Assembly: GCF_003254525.1 (NCBI RefSeq)
Contig: NZ_QFYS01000002.1
Location: forward strand, 62,001 to 126,000
Source of the DNA: Phenylobacterium kunshanense
Lineage (GTDB): Bacteria > Pseudomonadota > Alphaproteobacteria > Caulobacterales > Caulobacteraceae
Direction of reading: 5' to 3'
DNA: 64,000 nucleotides
This document shows positions 18,750 through 27,332 of this stretch, one piece after another (positions within the stretch are counted from its first letter, which is position 1; the number at the start of each line of letters is the position of its first letter). The position numbers and the translations under genes were made by a program. The notes under the pieces were generated by a model that was not told the origin of the DNA, did not search any database, and saw nothing but the letters and a program-made list of their open reading frames with translations.

Positions 18750-19487
18750 ATGAAGATCGTCGGCAGCTACGTCAGTCCGTATGTCCGCAAGGTCCTGGCC
18801 TGCCTGAATCTCAAGGGTCTGGCCTACGAGATCGACCCGATCACGCCCTTCTTCGGCGGCGACGACTTTGAACGGATCAGTCCGCTGCGCCGCATCCCCG
18901 TGCTGCTCGACGGGGACTTCGCGCTCTGCGACTCCTCGGTGATCTGCCAGTACCTTGAGGAGGCCTACCTCGGCCATCCGCTGTTCCCCGCCGACCCGAA
19001 GGACCGCGCCTGGGCGCGCTGGCTGGAGGAGTTCGCCGACACCCGCATGGGCGACGTCTTCATCTGGGGCCTGTTCTACCAGAAGGCTGTCCACCCCGTG
19101 GTCTGGGGCGAGCCGGGCGACGCCGCCCGCGTCGAGAAAACCCTCATCGAGGACGCCCCCAGGGTGCTGGACTATCTGGAGGGCCAGCTTCCCGGAGAAG
19201 GGTTCCTGTTCGGCGACATCGGCCTTGCCGACATCTCCATCGCCAGCTTTTTCCGCAATGCGGCCTACGCCGGCTTCGCGATCGACCCTGTCCGCTGGCC
19301 GAAGACCGCCGCCCACGTGGAGCGCACGCTGGGCCACGCCTGCCTCGCCGACCTGCTGCCGTTCGAGGACGCCCAGCGCAGCGTGGCGCCCGCCGGCCGC
19401 CGTGCGGCCCTGCAGGCGCTGGGCGCGCCACTGGTCGCGGAAAGCCTCGGCACGCGCGACCCGCGCAAGGGCGTGATGACCCTCTAG
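18750..19487 (+). CDS. Glutathione S-transferase family protein
   Basis: The 245-residue protein has a thioredoxin-like N-terminal domain (KIVGSYVSPYVRKVLACLNL, RRIPVLLDGDFALCDSSVI with the cis-Pro and the ES/SS-type glutathione contact) and an all-helical C-terminal domain (FGDIGLADISIASFFRNA). Tyr or Ser near residue 9 would be the activating residue. Substrate unknown. It follows serA after about 65 bases and has its own RBS (GGGAGGGG). Confidence 0.92.
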   Translation: MKIVGSYVSPYVRKVLACLNLKGLAYEIDPITPFFGGDDFERISPLRRIPVLLDGDFALCDSSVICQYLEEAYLGHPLFPADPKDRAWARWLEEFADTRMGDVFIWGLFYQKAVHPVVWGEPGDAARVEKTLIEDAPRVLDYLEGQLPGEGFLFGDIGLADISIASFFRNAAYAGFAIDPVRWPKTAAHVERTLGHACLADLLPFEDAQRSVAPAGRRAALQALGAPLVAESLGTRDPRKGVMTL

Positions 19488-19747
19488 CCGCCGCTGAGTG
19501 CGCCGAAGATTAGCAATTCGGCTGCGTTACTGAGCGGTACGTCCACATGCTTGGCCTCCGTGTCACCGACGAAGATCCGCATGTGCCGGCGGATGCGGTC
19601 CTGCTCGTCCACGACCCGGAATTTCAGCCCCGGATAGCGACGATCCAGGTCGTCCAGGATCGCCGCCACCGTGGCGCCCTCGGCCTCCACCCGCGTCGCG
19701 CCGTCGGTGTAGGCGATGAGCTGCGAGGGGATCGAGACCCGGATCAT
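19484..19747 (-). CDS. MoaD/ThiS-family sulfur-carrier-like protein
   Basis: The 87-residue protein has the ubiquitin-like fold of MoaD/ThiS: PSQLIAYTDGATRVEAEG, ILDDLDRRYPGL, HMRIFVGDTEAK, and the C-terminal IFGALSGG with the terminal Gly-Gly that is adenylated and thiocarboxylated in true carriers. Its start codon overlaps the stop of the BNR-repeat gene (ATGA). It is therefore an operon partner of that gene rather than of molybdopterin genes, none of which are nearby. It converges with the GST gene and overlaps it by 4 bases. Confidence 0.88.
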   Translation of the reverse strand: MIRVSIPSQLIAYTDGATRVEAEGATVAAILDDLDRRYPGLKFRVVDEQDRIRRHMRIFVGDTEAKHVDVPLSNAAELLIFGALSGG

Positions 19748-20865
19748 CCCGCCGGGACCGCCGTCACCGAATAGATCTCGGGCAGGTGGGCGGCGATCTG
19801 GCGCCAGCTCTCGCCCTCATCGCCGCTCATCCAGATCTCGCCGCCCGTGGTGCCGAGGTAGAGACCTATGGGATCGGCCGCATCGCCGCAGAACGCCTGT
19901 CGCTTGACGGTGAACCAGCCCTGCTCGGCCGGGAAGCCACGATCCTGCCGCGTCCAGGAGGCGCCGCCGTCGCGGGTCCGATAGGCGGCCGGCCGCCCGC
20001 CGGGACTGACCCGCGGCCAGACCTCGGTCCCGTCCATGGGCCAGACCCAGGCTGTCTCGCGATCCCGGGCGTGGGGGATGATGGTGAAGCCGATGTCGCC
20101 GATGTCCCTCGGCATCGCCTCGCCGATCCGCTCCCAGCGTTCGCCGGGCCGGTCCAGGCGGTAGATCCCGCAGTGGTTCTGCTGCCAGATGCGGTCGGGA
20201 TCCGTGGGGGCTAGCGCGATGAAGTGACTGTCCTGGCCGAATTCCGGATAGGGGTCCGGCAGGAAGTCGCAGCGGACATTCTGGTTCAGCGGCCGCCAGG
20301 TCGCGCCCTGGTCGGTGGTCTCCAGAACCCCGGCCGAGCAGGTGGCCAGGTACATGTGCCGGGCGTCGCGGGGATCGACGACCACCTGGTTCAGGATCGC
20401 CCCGTCCGGCGTGCCGGCCTCGGGCGGGAACCAGTCCAGCACCTGCGGATGCTCGTTCAGCCCGGCGACCCCCTCCCAGATGTCGCCGCCGTCGGCGCTG
20501 CGGAACAGGGCCGGCGGCGAGGTTCCGGCCCACCAGACACCGGGCTCGTCGGCATGGCCCGGCTCGAGCCAGAACGAATGGTCCACCGCCCGGCCGTGCG
20601 GGTCGCCCTTGGGGAACGCCGGCGGCCGGCTGGCCTCGGCCCAGGTCTTCCCGCCGTCGGTCGAGCGCAGGATGGTCGGCCCCAGGTGGCCGGTGGAGGC
20701 GGCCATCAGCATCGTGCGGCCGTCGCGCGGGTCGCGGACGAAATGGTTGATGATCTGGCCCAGGAACAGCGGTCCCTCGAGCGACCAGCGGCCCCGCCCG
20801 GCGTCGCTCGTGTGGATCCAGGCGCCCTTGCGGGTGCCCACCAGCAGTTGAATGGCATGCGTCAT
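19744..20865 (-). CDS. BNR/Asp-box beta-propeller protein (sialidase-like)
   Basis: The 373-residue protein contains several Asp-box repeats (STDGGKTW, SADGGDIW, TTDQGATW, TRDGGASW, SGDEGESW), the hallmark of sialidase-like and WD40/YVTN propellers. No signal peptide is visible (MTHAIQLLVGTRKGAWIH), so it is probably cytosolic. Sialidase activity cannot be inferred. Start 20865 is chosen over 20886 because the AACC-GAG RBS complement and the family start fit. It overlaps the MoaD-like gene by 4 bases. Confidence 0.85.
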   Translation of the reverse strand: MTHAIQLLVGTRKGAWIHTSDAGRGRWSLEGPLFLGQIINHFVRDPRDGRTMLMAASTGHLGPTILRSTDGGKTWAEASRPPAFPKGDPHGRAVDHSFWLEPGHADEPGVWWAGTSPPALFRSADGGDIWEGVAGLNEHPQVLDWFPPEAGTPDGAILNQVVVDPRDARHMYLATCSAGVLETTDQGATWRPLNQNVRCDFLPDPYPEFGQDSHFIALAPTDPDRIWQQNHCGIYRLDRPGERWERIGEAMPRDIGDIGFTIIPHARDRETAWVWPMDGTEVWPRVSPGGRPAAYRTRDGGASWTRQDRGFPAEQGWFTVKRQAFCGDAADPIGLYLGTTGGEIWMSGDEGESWRQIAAHLPEIYSVTAVPAG

Positions 20866-20925
20866 CTCGGAACCTCCGACTCCCAAGGACGCCCGGGGGG
20901 AGCCTAGCCCGACAACCGGTCGCCG

Positions 20926-21202
20926 TCAGCTTCGCCGATCCTGGGCGCCGTGCCAGATGCGAACGATTTCGACGGTCTCCGGGCGGATCCGGTAGACGAT
21001 GACGTAGGGCCAGATCAGGCTGATCTCCCGGGTCCCGGACACCAGCCCAGGTCTCCCACGTTCGGGAAGGTGCTCAAGGGCGTCGCAGGCGGCGATGATC
21101 TGGATGGCGACCCGGGACGCCGCCGCCGGATTCTGATCTCCGATGTAGGCGCGGATTTTCGATTAGGTCCGCCAGCGCCGCGGGTGAGAAGACTACGGGC
21201 AT
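20926..21202 (-). pseudogene. RelE/ParE-family toxin gene with +1 frameshift
   Basis: Read on the minus strand, the first 15 codons give MPVVFSPAALADLIE. After one extra A in the AAAA run (plus-strand TTTT at 21156-21159) the next frame continues for 76 codons to TGA. That part begins IRAYIGDQNPAAASRVAIQI and ends with IWPYVIVYRI and VEIVRIWHGAQDR, textbook ParE features. The length of 277 bases is one more than 92 codons. Removing one A restores a 91-residue ParE-like toxin. It overlaps the antitoxin gene by 10 bases. It could be a real inactivation or a sequencing error in a homopolymer. Confidence 0.8.
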
Positions 21203-21366
21203 TCCGGCGGGGCGGTTTCCTTGTCCGTACCCCAGGAGAGGAGCCAGCGCCGTACCTTCTCGTAGGAGACGCCACGCCCCCGATCGAGAGTCTCTAGGCC
21301 CTTCTCCACGGCGCTGACGAAGGCCGCTGCGTCCTCGGCTTCGGGCTTGGGGGTTGGCTCGGACAT
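21193..21366 (-). CDS. Putative antitoxin of the ParE-type pair
   Basis: The 57-residue product (EDAAAFVSAVEKGLETLDRG, then VSYEKVRRWLLSWGT) resembles short antitoxins that accompany RelE/ParE toxins. It ends inside the start of the toxin gene, the usual overlap. Translation may instead start at GTG 21381, which has a better Shine-Dalgarno (GAGGAG) and would add 5 residues. Either way the gene begins 11-26 bases after the dnaE2 stop, so it may be transcribed with the SOS cassette. Confidence 0.7.
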   Translation of the reverse strand: MSEPTPKPEAEDAAAFVSAVEKGLETLDRGRGVSYEKVRRWLLSWGTDKETAPPECP

Positions 21367-21392
21367 TCCGAAATCTAACACGATCAAGCTCC

Positions 21393-24300
21393 TCAGTGGA
21401 AATCCCGGCTGCGGATGAGGCGGCCGGTCACCCGGTTGTGCGCCGCCACTGGAGCCTCGTCTTCGCGCAGTTCGGACAGCCGGTGCGACAGGTCGGTGAA
21501 GCGTTCGGCCACCACATGGATCACCTCGCCCTCCTTCTGCACCTGGCCGTGGACGACCAGGAACGAGGCGCCCATCACCAGCCGCCGGTTGGCCTCGAAG
21601 GCATCGCGCCAGACGACGAGGTTGGCGATACCGGTCTCGTCCTCCAGGGTCAGGAACACCACCCCCTTGGCGGTGCCCGGCCGCTGGCGGACCAGCACCA
21701 GCCCGCCCACGGAGAGGCGGCGGCGATCGCGCGCCGTCTTCAGCGCCGCGCAGGGGACCGCGCCCATCCGCGCCAGGTCTTCCCGGAAGAAATCCATGGG
21801 ATGAGCCTTCAGTGACAGGCTGGTGGTCCGGTAGTCCTCGGCCACGCCTTGCGAGGCGGTCATGAATGGCAGCGGGACCTGGGTCTCCTTCAGGTTCTGC
21901 CGGAGCAGCAGGGGCGCGTTCCGCTCGGCGTCCCATTCGCCGGCCAGCCCTTTCACCGCCCACAGCGCCTCGCGCCGCGAAAGGCCCAGGCTGCGGAAGG
22001 CGTCGGCCTCGGCCAGGAGCTCCAGCGACCGGCGCGACAGCCGGCCCCGGCGGGCGAAGTCCTCGACGCTGCGCGCCCCCATCTCGCGCGCCTTCACCAG
22101 CGCCTCGCCGTCCGCCTGCTTCAGGCCCTTGATCTGCCGCAGGCCCAGGCGGACGGGCCGCAGCCGCTCCCGCGGATCGTCCTTTTCCTCGAGCGTGCAG
22201 TCCCAGTCGCTGAACATCACGTCGGGCGGCCGGACCTCCACTCCGTGCTCGCGCGCGTCCCGGACCAGCTGGGCGGGCTGGTAGAAGCCCATCGGCTGGC
22301 TGTTGAGCAGGCCCACACAGAAGGCGTCGGGGTGATGCTTCTTCACCCAGGCCGAGGCGTAGACCAGCAGGGCGAAGCTGATGGCGTGGCTCTCGGGGAA
22401 GCCGTACGAGCCGAAGCCCTCGATCTGCTTGAAGCACCGTTCGGCGAAGTCGCGGTCGTAGCCGCGCCGCACCATCCCCTCCACGAACTTCACGCCGTAT
22501 TCGCCCACCGTGCCAAGGTTGCGGAAGGTGGCCATGGAGCGCCGCAGGCCGTCGGCGTCGTCGTCCGAGAACTCGGCGCCCACGATGGCCACCCGCATGG
22601 CCTGTTCCTGGAACAGCGGCACGCCCAGGGTCTTGCCCAGGATCGACTTCATCTCGTCCTGCGGGAAATCGGGGCCCGGCTTGGGGTAGGTCACCGGCTC
22701 GATCCCGTCGCGGCGCTTCAGGTAGGGGTGGACCATGTCGCCCTGGATCGGGCCCGGCCGCACGATCGCCACCTCGATGACCAGGTCATAGAACTTCCGC
22801 GGCTTCAGCCGGGGCAGCATCGACATCTGCGCCCGACTCTCCACCTGGAACACGCCGACGGAGTCGGCGTGGCAGAGCATCTCGTAGACCTCCGGGTCCT
22901 CCTGGGGCAGGTCGGCGATGTCGACGACCCGCCGGCCAGCGATCGGCGGCAAGAGGGCGAAGCTCTTGCGCAGGGCGCTCAGCATGCCCAGCGCCAGCAC
23001 GTCGACCTTCATCAGTCCCAGGGCATCGATGTCGTCCTTGTCCCACTCGATAAAGGTGCGCTCGGCCATGGCCGCGTTGCCGATGGGGACGGTCTCGTCC
23101 AGGCGACGCTTGGTCAGCACATAGCCGCCCACGTGCTGCGACAGGTGGCGCGGGAAGCCCAGCAGCTCCTGCGCCAGGGCCGTGGCCCGGCGGATCTCCG
23201 GCGCGGTGGGATCGAGGCCGCACTGGCGTATGTGCTCGTCCGGCACGCCGTCGCCGTAACTGCCCCAGACCGTGCCGGCCAAGGCGGCGGTGATGTCCTC
23301 GGTCAGGCCCAGCGCCTTGCCCACCTGGCGGATCGCCATGCGCGGCCGATAGTGGATCACCGTCGCCACGATCGCCGCCCGCTCCCGGCCATAGCGGCGG
23401 TAGACGTACTGCATCACCTCCTCGCGCCGCTCGTGCTCGAAGTCGACGTCGATGTCGGGCGGCTCGCCGCGTTTCTCCGAGATGAACCGCGAGAACAGCA
23501 GGTCCTGGTCCGGCTTGGTGGGGTCCACCGCCGTGATCCCCAGGCAGAAGCAGACGCAGGAGTTGGCCGCCGAGCCGCGCCCCTGGCAGAGAATTTTCTG
23601 CTCCCGCGCCCAATGGACGATGTCGTGGACGGTGAGGAAGTAGTTCGGGAAATCCAGCTTCTCGATCAGGTCCAGCTCGTGGGCGACCAGCCCGCGGACC
23701 TTCTCGGGCACGCCGTTCGGATAGCGCCACTCCGCGCCGGCCCAGGTCAGGTCCCGCAGGTGCTGGATGGCGGTCTTGCCCGGTGGCACGGGCTCGTCGG
23801 GGTATTCGTAGCGGAGCTGGCCCAGGTCGAAGTCGATCCGCCCGGCGATCTCGGCGCCCCGTTCCACCGCGCCCGGGAACCTCGCGAACAGGCGGGCCAT
23901 CTCGGCCGGGGACTTCAGGTGGCGTTCGGCGTTGGCCGCGAGGCGCAGGCCCGCCTCGTGGATTGTGCAGCCTTCGCGGATGCAGGTCAGCACGTCCTGC
24001 AGCGGCCGGCGTTCGGGGCCGTGGTAGAGCACGTCGTTCACCGCGGTCAGCGGCGCGCCCGACGCCTGCGCCAGGGCCGCGAGGCGCGAGAGCCGGTCGA
24101 GGTCGCGGGGGCCATAGCGCCGCGCCGCCGCCAGCCAGACATCTGGCAATTCCCGCGCGATCCGGGCCAAGTCGGCCTCAAAGCCTGCGTCCAGTCGCTC
24201 GGGCGGGACCACCAGCACGAGCTGTCCCTCGGCGTGGTCCAGGTAGTCGCGCCAGCGCAGCTCGCAGCCGCCCTTCTCCGCCCGTCTTTGGCCCAGGGTC

Positions 24301-24596
24301 AGAAGTCGCGTCAGCCGCCCATAGGCCTCCCGGTCGGACGGATAGACCAGCAGGCTGGGCGTGCCGTCAGCGAAGTCCAGGCGGCAGCCGGTCAGCGCCC
24401 GCACGATCACGCCCTGGTCTTCCAGGTCGCGCATCTGCCGCCAGGCGCGCACCGCCCCGGCCAGGCTGTTGCGGTCGCAGATCCCGATCGCCTCCAGCCC
24501 CAGCGCCGCCGCGCCGGTCACCAGCTCGTGGGGGTGCGAGGCGCCCTGCAGGAACGAGAAGTTCGAGGCCGCCTGCAGCTCGGCGTACCGGGTCAC
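21393..24596 (-). CDS. dnaE2: Error-prone DNA polymerase DnaE2
   Basis: DnaE2 is the second alpha subunit of the C family and does translesion synthesis with ImuA/ImuB. The 1067-residue product shows the PHP domain start ([21 protein letters not shown]), the palm motif [20 protein letters not shown], and the [18 protein letters not shown] and [15 protein letters not shown] segments. A C-terminal OB-fold region follows. The start is GTG 24596: it overlaps the upstream VOC stop (GTGA), and the family N-terminus begins there. The frame is open further upstream only in antisense or other-frame sequence. Confidence 0.96.
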   Translation of the reverse strand: MTRYAELQAASNFSFLQGASHPHELVTGAAALGLEAIGICDRNSLAGAVRAWRQMRDLEDQGVIVRALTGCRLDFADGTPSLLVYPSDREAYGRLTRLLTLGQRRAEKGGCELRWRDYLDHAEGQLVLVVPPERLDAGFEADLARIARELPDVWLAAARRYGPRDLDRLSRLAALAQASGAPLTAVNDVLYHGPERRPLQDVLTCIREGCTIHEAGLRLAANAERHLKSPAEMARLFARFPGAVERGAEIAGRIDFDLGQLRYEYPDEPVPPGKTAIQHLRDLTWAGAEWRYPNGVPEKVRGLVAHELDLIEKLDFPNYFLTVHDIVHWAREQKILCQGRGSAANSCVCFCLGITAVDPTKPDQDLLFSRFISEKRGEPPDIDVDFEHERREEVMQYVYRRYGRERAAIVATVIHYRPRMAIRQVGKALGLTEDITAALAGTVWGSYGDGVPDEHIRQCGLDPTAPEIRRATALAQELLGFPRHLSQHVGGYVLTKRRLDETVPIGNAAMAERTFIEWDKDDIDALGLMKVDVLALGMLSALRKSFALLPPIAGRRVVDIADLPQEDPEVYEMLCHADSVGVFQVESRAQMSMLPRLKPRKFYDLVIEVAIVRPGPIQGDMVHPYLKRRDGIEPVTYPKPGPDFPQDEMKSILGKTLGVPLFQEQAMRVAIVGAEFSDDDADGLRRSMATFRNLGTVGEYGVKFVEGMVRRGYDRDFAERCFKQIEGFGSYGFPESHAISFALLVYASAWVKKHHPDAFCVGLLNSQPMGFYQPAQLVRDAREHGVEVRPPDVMFSDWDCTLEEKDDPRERLRPVRLGLRQIKGLKQADGEALVKAREMGARSVEDFARRGRLSRRSLELLAEADAFRSLGLSRREALWAVKGLAGEWDAERNAPLLLRQNLKETQVPLPFMTASQGVAEDYRTTSLSLKAHPMDFFREDLARMGAVPCAALKTARDRRRLSVGGLVLVRQRPGTAKGVVFLTLEDETGIANLVVWRDAFEANRRLVMGASFLVVHGQVQKEGEVIHVVAERFTDLSHRLSELREDEAPVAAHNRVTGRLIRSRDFH

Positions 24597-24997
24597 GTGA
24601 GGTCCGTGAACGGGTTCCAGGCCACCTCCCAGAGATTGCCTTCGGGATCGGCGAAATAGCCGGAATAGCCGCCCCAGAAGACGTCCTGCGGCTGCTTCGT
24701 CGCCGTGGCGCCGGCAGCCAGGGCCTGGGCGAAGACGCGGTCCACTTCCTCCTTCGACGGGGCGTTGTGCGAAAGGACAACCCCCTGGAAGCCGGAGCCT
24801 CCGGCCGTCACCTGGGCGTCCTCGGCCTGGGCCTCGCGCGGGAAGAGGCCAAGCCAGGTCCCTTCCAGGGCGAACATCACCATGTCGTCGCCGGGCGTGT
24901 AGTTGTGCGTCGGGAAGCCGAGGCCGTCGCGATAGAAGGCGATCATCCGAGGCAGGTCGCGGGCGCCCAGGGTGATCAGGCTGATCTTGGGTTTCAT
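24593..24997 (-). CDS. VOC-family (glyoxalase/bleomycin-resistance fold) protein
   Basis: The 134-residue protein has two beta-alpha-beta-beta-beta units: [20 protein letters not shown] with [15 protein letters not shown], and [20 protein letters not shown] with [19 protein letters not shown]. The conserved Glu in the last motif is a typical metal ligand. Substrate unknown. It lies between imuB (8-base gap) and dnaE2 (4-base overlap), so it should be part of the SOS transcript. I know the standard cassette as imuA-imuB-dnaE2, without such a gene. Confidence 0.9.
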   Translation of the reverse strand: MKPKISLITLGARDLPRMIAFYRDGLGFPTHNYTPGDDMVMFALEGTWLGLFPREAQAEDAQVTAGGSGFQGVVLSHNAPSKEEVDRVFAQALAAGATATKQPQDVFWGGYSGYFADPEGNLWEVAWNPFTDLT

Positions 24998-25005
24998 CTG
25001 AACTC

Positions 25006-26556
25006 CTATCCGAACAGGCCGTGCAGCCACCATTTCGGCGGGGCTGCGGGATCGCCGTAGAGGCCGGCGCGGAAAACCCAGAACCGCGCGCCGTCCTGGT
25101 CCTCCACCCGGTAGTAGTCGCGCACATGGACGACCGAGACCTCCTCGATCCCGCGCCGCCACCATTCCTCGCCGATCCGTTCGGGCCCCTCGGCCCGGCG
25201 CACCTGGTGTGTCCGGCCCCGCCAGCGGAACTGGCGGGGCGGGTCGTCGGGGGTGAGGGCCATCACCTGCTCCAGCGGTTCCGGCCGGCGGAACAGGCGT
25301 ACGGGCCGCGGCGCTTCGGGATTCCAGGTCCGGGCCTCCTCCTTCGACCCGCCCAGCGGAGGTTCGGCGCGGACCGAGCGCTCGGGCACATGGCTTTCGA
25401 CGGGGACGGCGCGCCAGACCCGGGTCGGTCCCAGGCGGTTGGCCAACCGGTCGACCAGGGCCGCCAGCCCCTCCTCGGCCGCCGCCGCGTCGCCCCCGGC
25501 GATCCGCCCCTGGCGGCCCGAGACCGCCTCCACCGCATAGGCGGCGATGGTCACCGACTCGACGCCGAAGCCGGGATCGACGGTCTCCAGCTTCGGCTGG
25601 AACAGACGCGCGATGCGACGGGCCTCGCGCCCGGCCAGCGACAGGCCGACCGCCAGGCTGGGCGCCTTGCCGTCCACCCGGTGGAAGGCGATCTCGAACC
25701 GCCGCGCCCCCCGACCCTCGGCCTCCAGGCGGGCGCAGAGTTTAGCCACCACGTCCTCGGTGACCCGCGCCATGTCCTCGGGCGCGCTGATCGGCTCGAA
25801 GAAGGCGAGGCGCGCGACGTAGGGCGTCGGCGGGCGGCGGAAGGCCAGGGCCTCGGGCATGCGGCCCAGGGCCTGGTCCAGCCGCATGAGCGTCGCCGCT
25901 CCGAACCGCCGGCCCAGGGGCGCGCGGGGGATATCCATGAGCTGCTCCAGCCGGCGCAGGCCCAGCCGCTCGATCTGGGCGGCGGCGTCGGGGTCCAACC
26001 GCAGGGCGGCCGGCGGCAGGGGCTTCAGCAGGGCGGCCTGCCCGTTCGGCGGAGCGATGGTCCCGTCCCGCCCATGGTGCGCCAGGGCCCAGGCGGCGCC
26101 CGGCGTGTCGGCGATCGTCAGGCGGAACAGCAGGCCATTGGCGAGGAGCCGCACGCGCAGGTCGGCCATAAGTTCGGCCTCGCCGCCCCACAGGTGCGCC
26201 ACGCCGCTGATGTCGAGGAAGAGGCCATCGGGCGGGTCCGCCGCCACCGCCGGGGAGAAGCGCACGCACCAGTGGACCAGCTCGGTCAACGCCGCCGCGT
26301 CCGCCTCGGGTTCGGCGTCGGCGGTCGCCAGCTCCGGAACCAGGGCCGCGGCGTCGGTCGCCTTCTGCCCGACCCGAAGCCCCAGACGCGCCGCCTCCGG
26401 GCTCACCGCTGACAGCCGCCGGACCTGGCGCACCGTTTCGATCAGGGCGAACGGGGCCTCAGGCGGCGTGTCGGTCTGGGGCCCGTTCGCGTTCGCTCGC
26501 CGGCGCCAGTTCGCGATCGCCCACAGGGGCGACCAGGCGCAGAGGATGCGCGACAT
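25006..26556 (-). CDS. imuB: ImuB, Y-family polymerase-like translesion factor
   Basis: ImuB is a catalytically inactive Y-family relative that links ImuA and DnaE2 to the beta clamp. The 516-residue protein starts [19 protein letters not shown]. It has the palm remnant [20 protein letters not shown], HhH-like [20 protein letters not shown], and a long Pro/Arg-rich C-terminal part ending in [21 protein letters not shown]. Start 26556 matches the family; upstream codons in frame lie within imuA. It overlaps imuA by 98 bases. Confidence 0.95.
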   Translation of the reverse strand: MSRILCAWSPLWAIANWRRRANANGPQTDTPPEAPFALIETVRQVRRLSAVSPEAARLGLRVGQKATDAAALVPELATADAEPEADAAALTELVHWCVRFSPAVAADPPDGLFLDISGVAHLWGGEAELMADLRVRLLANGLLFRLTIADTPGAAWALAHHGRDGTIAPPNGQAALLKPLPPAALRLDPDAAAQIERLGLRRLEQLMDIPRAPLGRRFGAATLMRLDQALGRMPEALAFRRPPTPYVARLAFFEPISAPEDMARVTEDVVAKLCARLEAEGRGARRFEIAFHRVDGKAPSLAVGLSLAGREARRIARLFQPKLETVDPGFGVESVTIAAYAVEAVSGRQGRIAGGDAAAAEEGLAALVDRLANRLGPTRVWRAVPVESHVPERSVRAEPPLGGSKEEARTWNPEAPRPVRLFRRPEPLEQVMALTPDDPPRQFRWRGRTHQVRRAEGPERIGEEWWRRGIEEVSVVHVRDYYRVEDQDGARFWVFRAGLYGDPAAPPKWWLHGLFG

Positions 26557-27262
26557 CGCCTGCCTCCCATGAATAGGCCCCCTGGGCCTCCAGGATCCAT
26601 GCGCCGGGCCGCCCGCCCCGACAGCGTTCCAGCGCCACCTCGAACCGGGGCGCGCCCAGGCCGAACGTCCCCTCTGCCGGCTCGGACGGCGCCGAGGCCA
26701 CGCGCCAGCGGGTGGCGGCCACCGACCCCGCGGCCTCCTTGCGGCCCGCCCCGCCATAGGGCCGCCGCTTCAGCACGAAGGCCGTGCCGCCGTGCCGCTC
26801 GCAAGCCAGCTGCAGCCGCCGGCCGGCGGTGAGGTCCACCGCCTCCACCTCGCCGAACACCGCCGAGACGCCGACCGTCCCCAGGGCGTCCTCCATCACC
26901 GACAGCGCCTCGGCCTCGTCGCGGGCGCAGACCTGGATCAGGCGTCCTGACGGAAAGCCAAGGCCGGCGAGCCCCGGCGCCCACAGGTCGTCCCGCCGCA
27001 ACACCCAGACCGCCTCGCCCCGCCGGGCCAGCGGCGCCGCCGCCAGCGCCGCGAAGGCCGCCGGCGCAGCCGAGGTCTCGGCCTCGATCCCGCCCGCCGT
27101 CACCTCATGCCAGCGCCCCAGTGGCAGGCCGCCGCCGGGCAGCCGCGCGTCGATCTCGGCGCTGCCGAACGGCAGCACGCCAGCCTCCGCCCGCCCCGCA
27201 CTCTCAAGGGCGGCGATCTTCGCCCGCATGACGGCGAGCCGCCTGCCGCGAAAATCGGACAT
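26459..27262 (-). CDS. imuA: ImuA, SOS-induced mutagenesis protein
   Basis: The 267-residue protein is the RecA/SulA-like partner of the ImuB-DnaE2 mutasome. It begins RGRRLAVMRAKIAALESAGR and has LPFGSAEIDARLPGGGLPLG, then WVLRRDDLWAPGLAGLGF and LKRRPYGGAGRKEAAGS. The C-terminal 30 residues are charged and unrelated to the core. ATG 27262 is 18 bases from a perfect LexA box, so this is the first gene of the cassette. Confidence 0.93.
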   Translation of the reverse strand: MSDFRGRRLAVMRAKIAALESAGRAEAGVLPFGSAEIDARLPGGGLPLGRWHEVTAGGIEAETSAAPAAFAALAAAPLARRGEAVWVLRRDDLWAPGLAGLGFPSGRLIQVCARDEAEALSVMEDALGTVGVSAVFGEVEAVDLTAGRRLQLACERHGGTAFVLKRRPYGGAGRKEAAGSVAATRWRVASAPSEPAEGTFGLGAPRFEVALERCRGGRPGAWILEAQGAYSWEAGDVAHPLRLVAPVGDRELAPASERERAPDRHAA

Positions 27263-27280
27263 GGCTTTGGGACTCCTTTT

Positions 27281-27295
27281 GTTCCAGTTTTGTTC
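27281..27295. promoter_or_regulatory. LexA (SOS) box GTTC-N7-GTTC
   Basis: The exact alphaproteobacterial LexA motif GTTC-N7-GTTC lies in the 70-base gap upstream of imuA, with its nearest edge 18 bases from the start codon. This is direct sequence evidence for SOS control of imuA-imuB-VOC-dnaE2. Confidence 0.92.
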
Positions 27296-27332
27296 TGGAA
27301 CTCCCGAGCCCTGGAGTCAAGGCCGGGAATCG

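Noticed and set aside
20950-21297. Alternative small open frames on both strands over the parE region
   Set aside because: Their translations are Pro/Arg/Gly-rich with no family likeness, whereas the frameshifted ParE reading explains the whole interval.
21849-24659. 936-codon open frame antisense to dnaE2
   Set aside because: Shadow of dnaE2; low-complexity His/Val/Gly/Arg composition and no family features.
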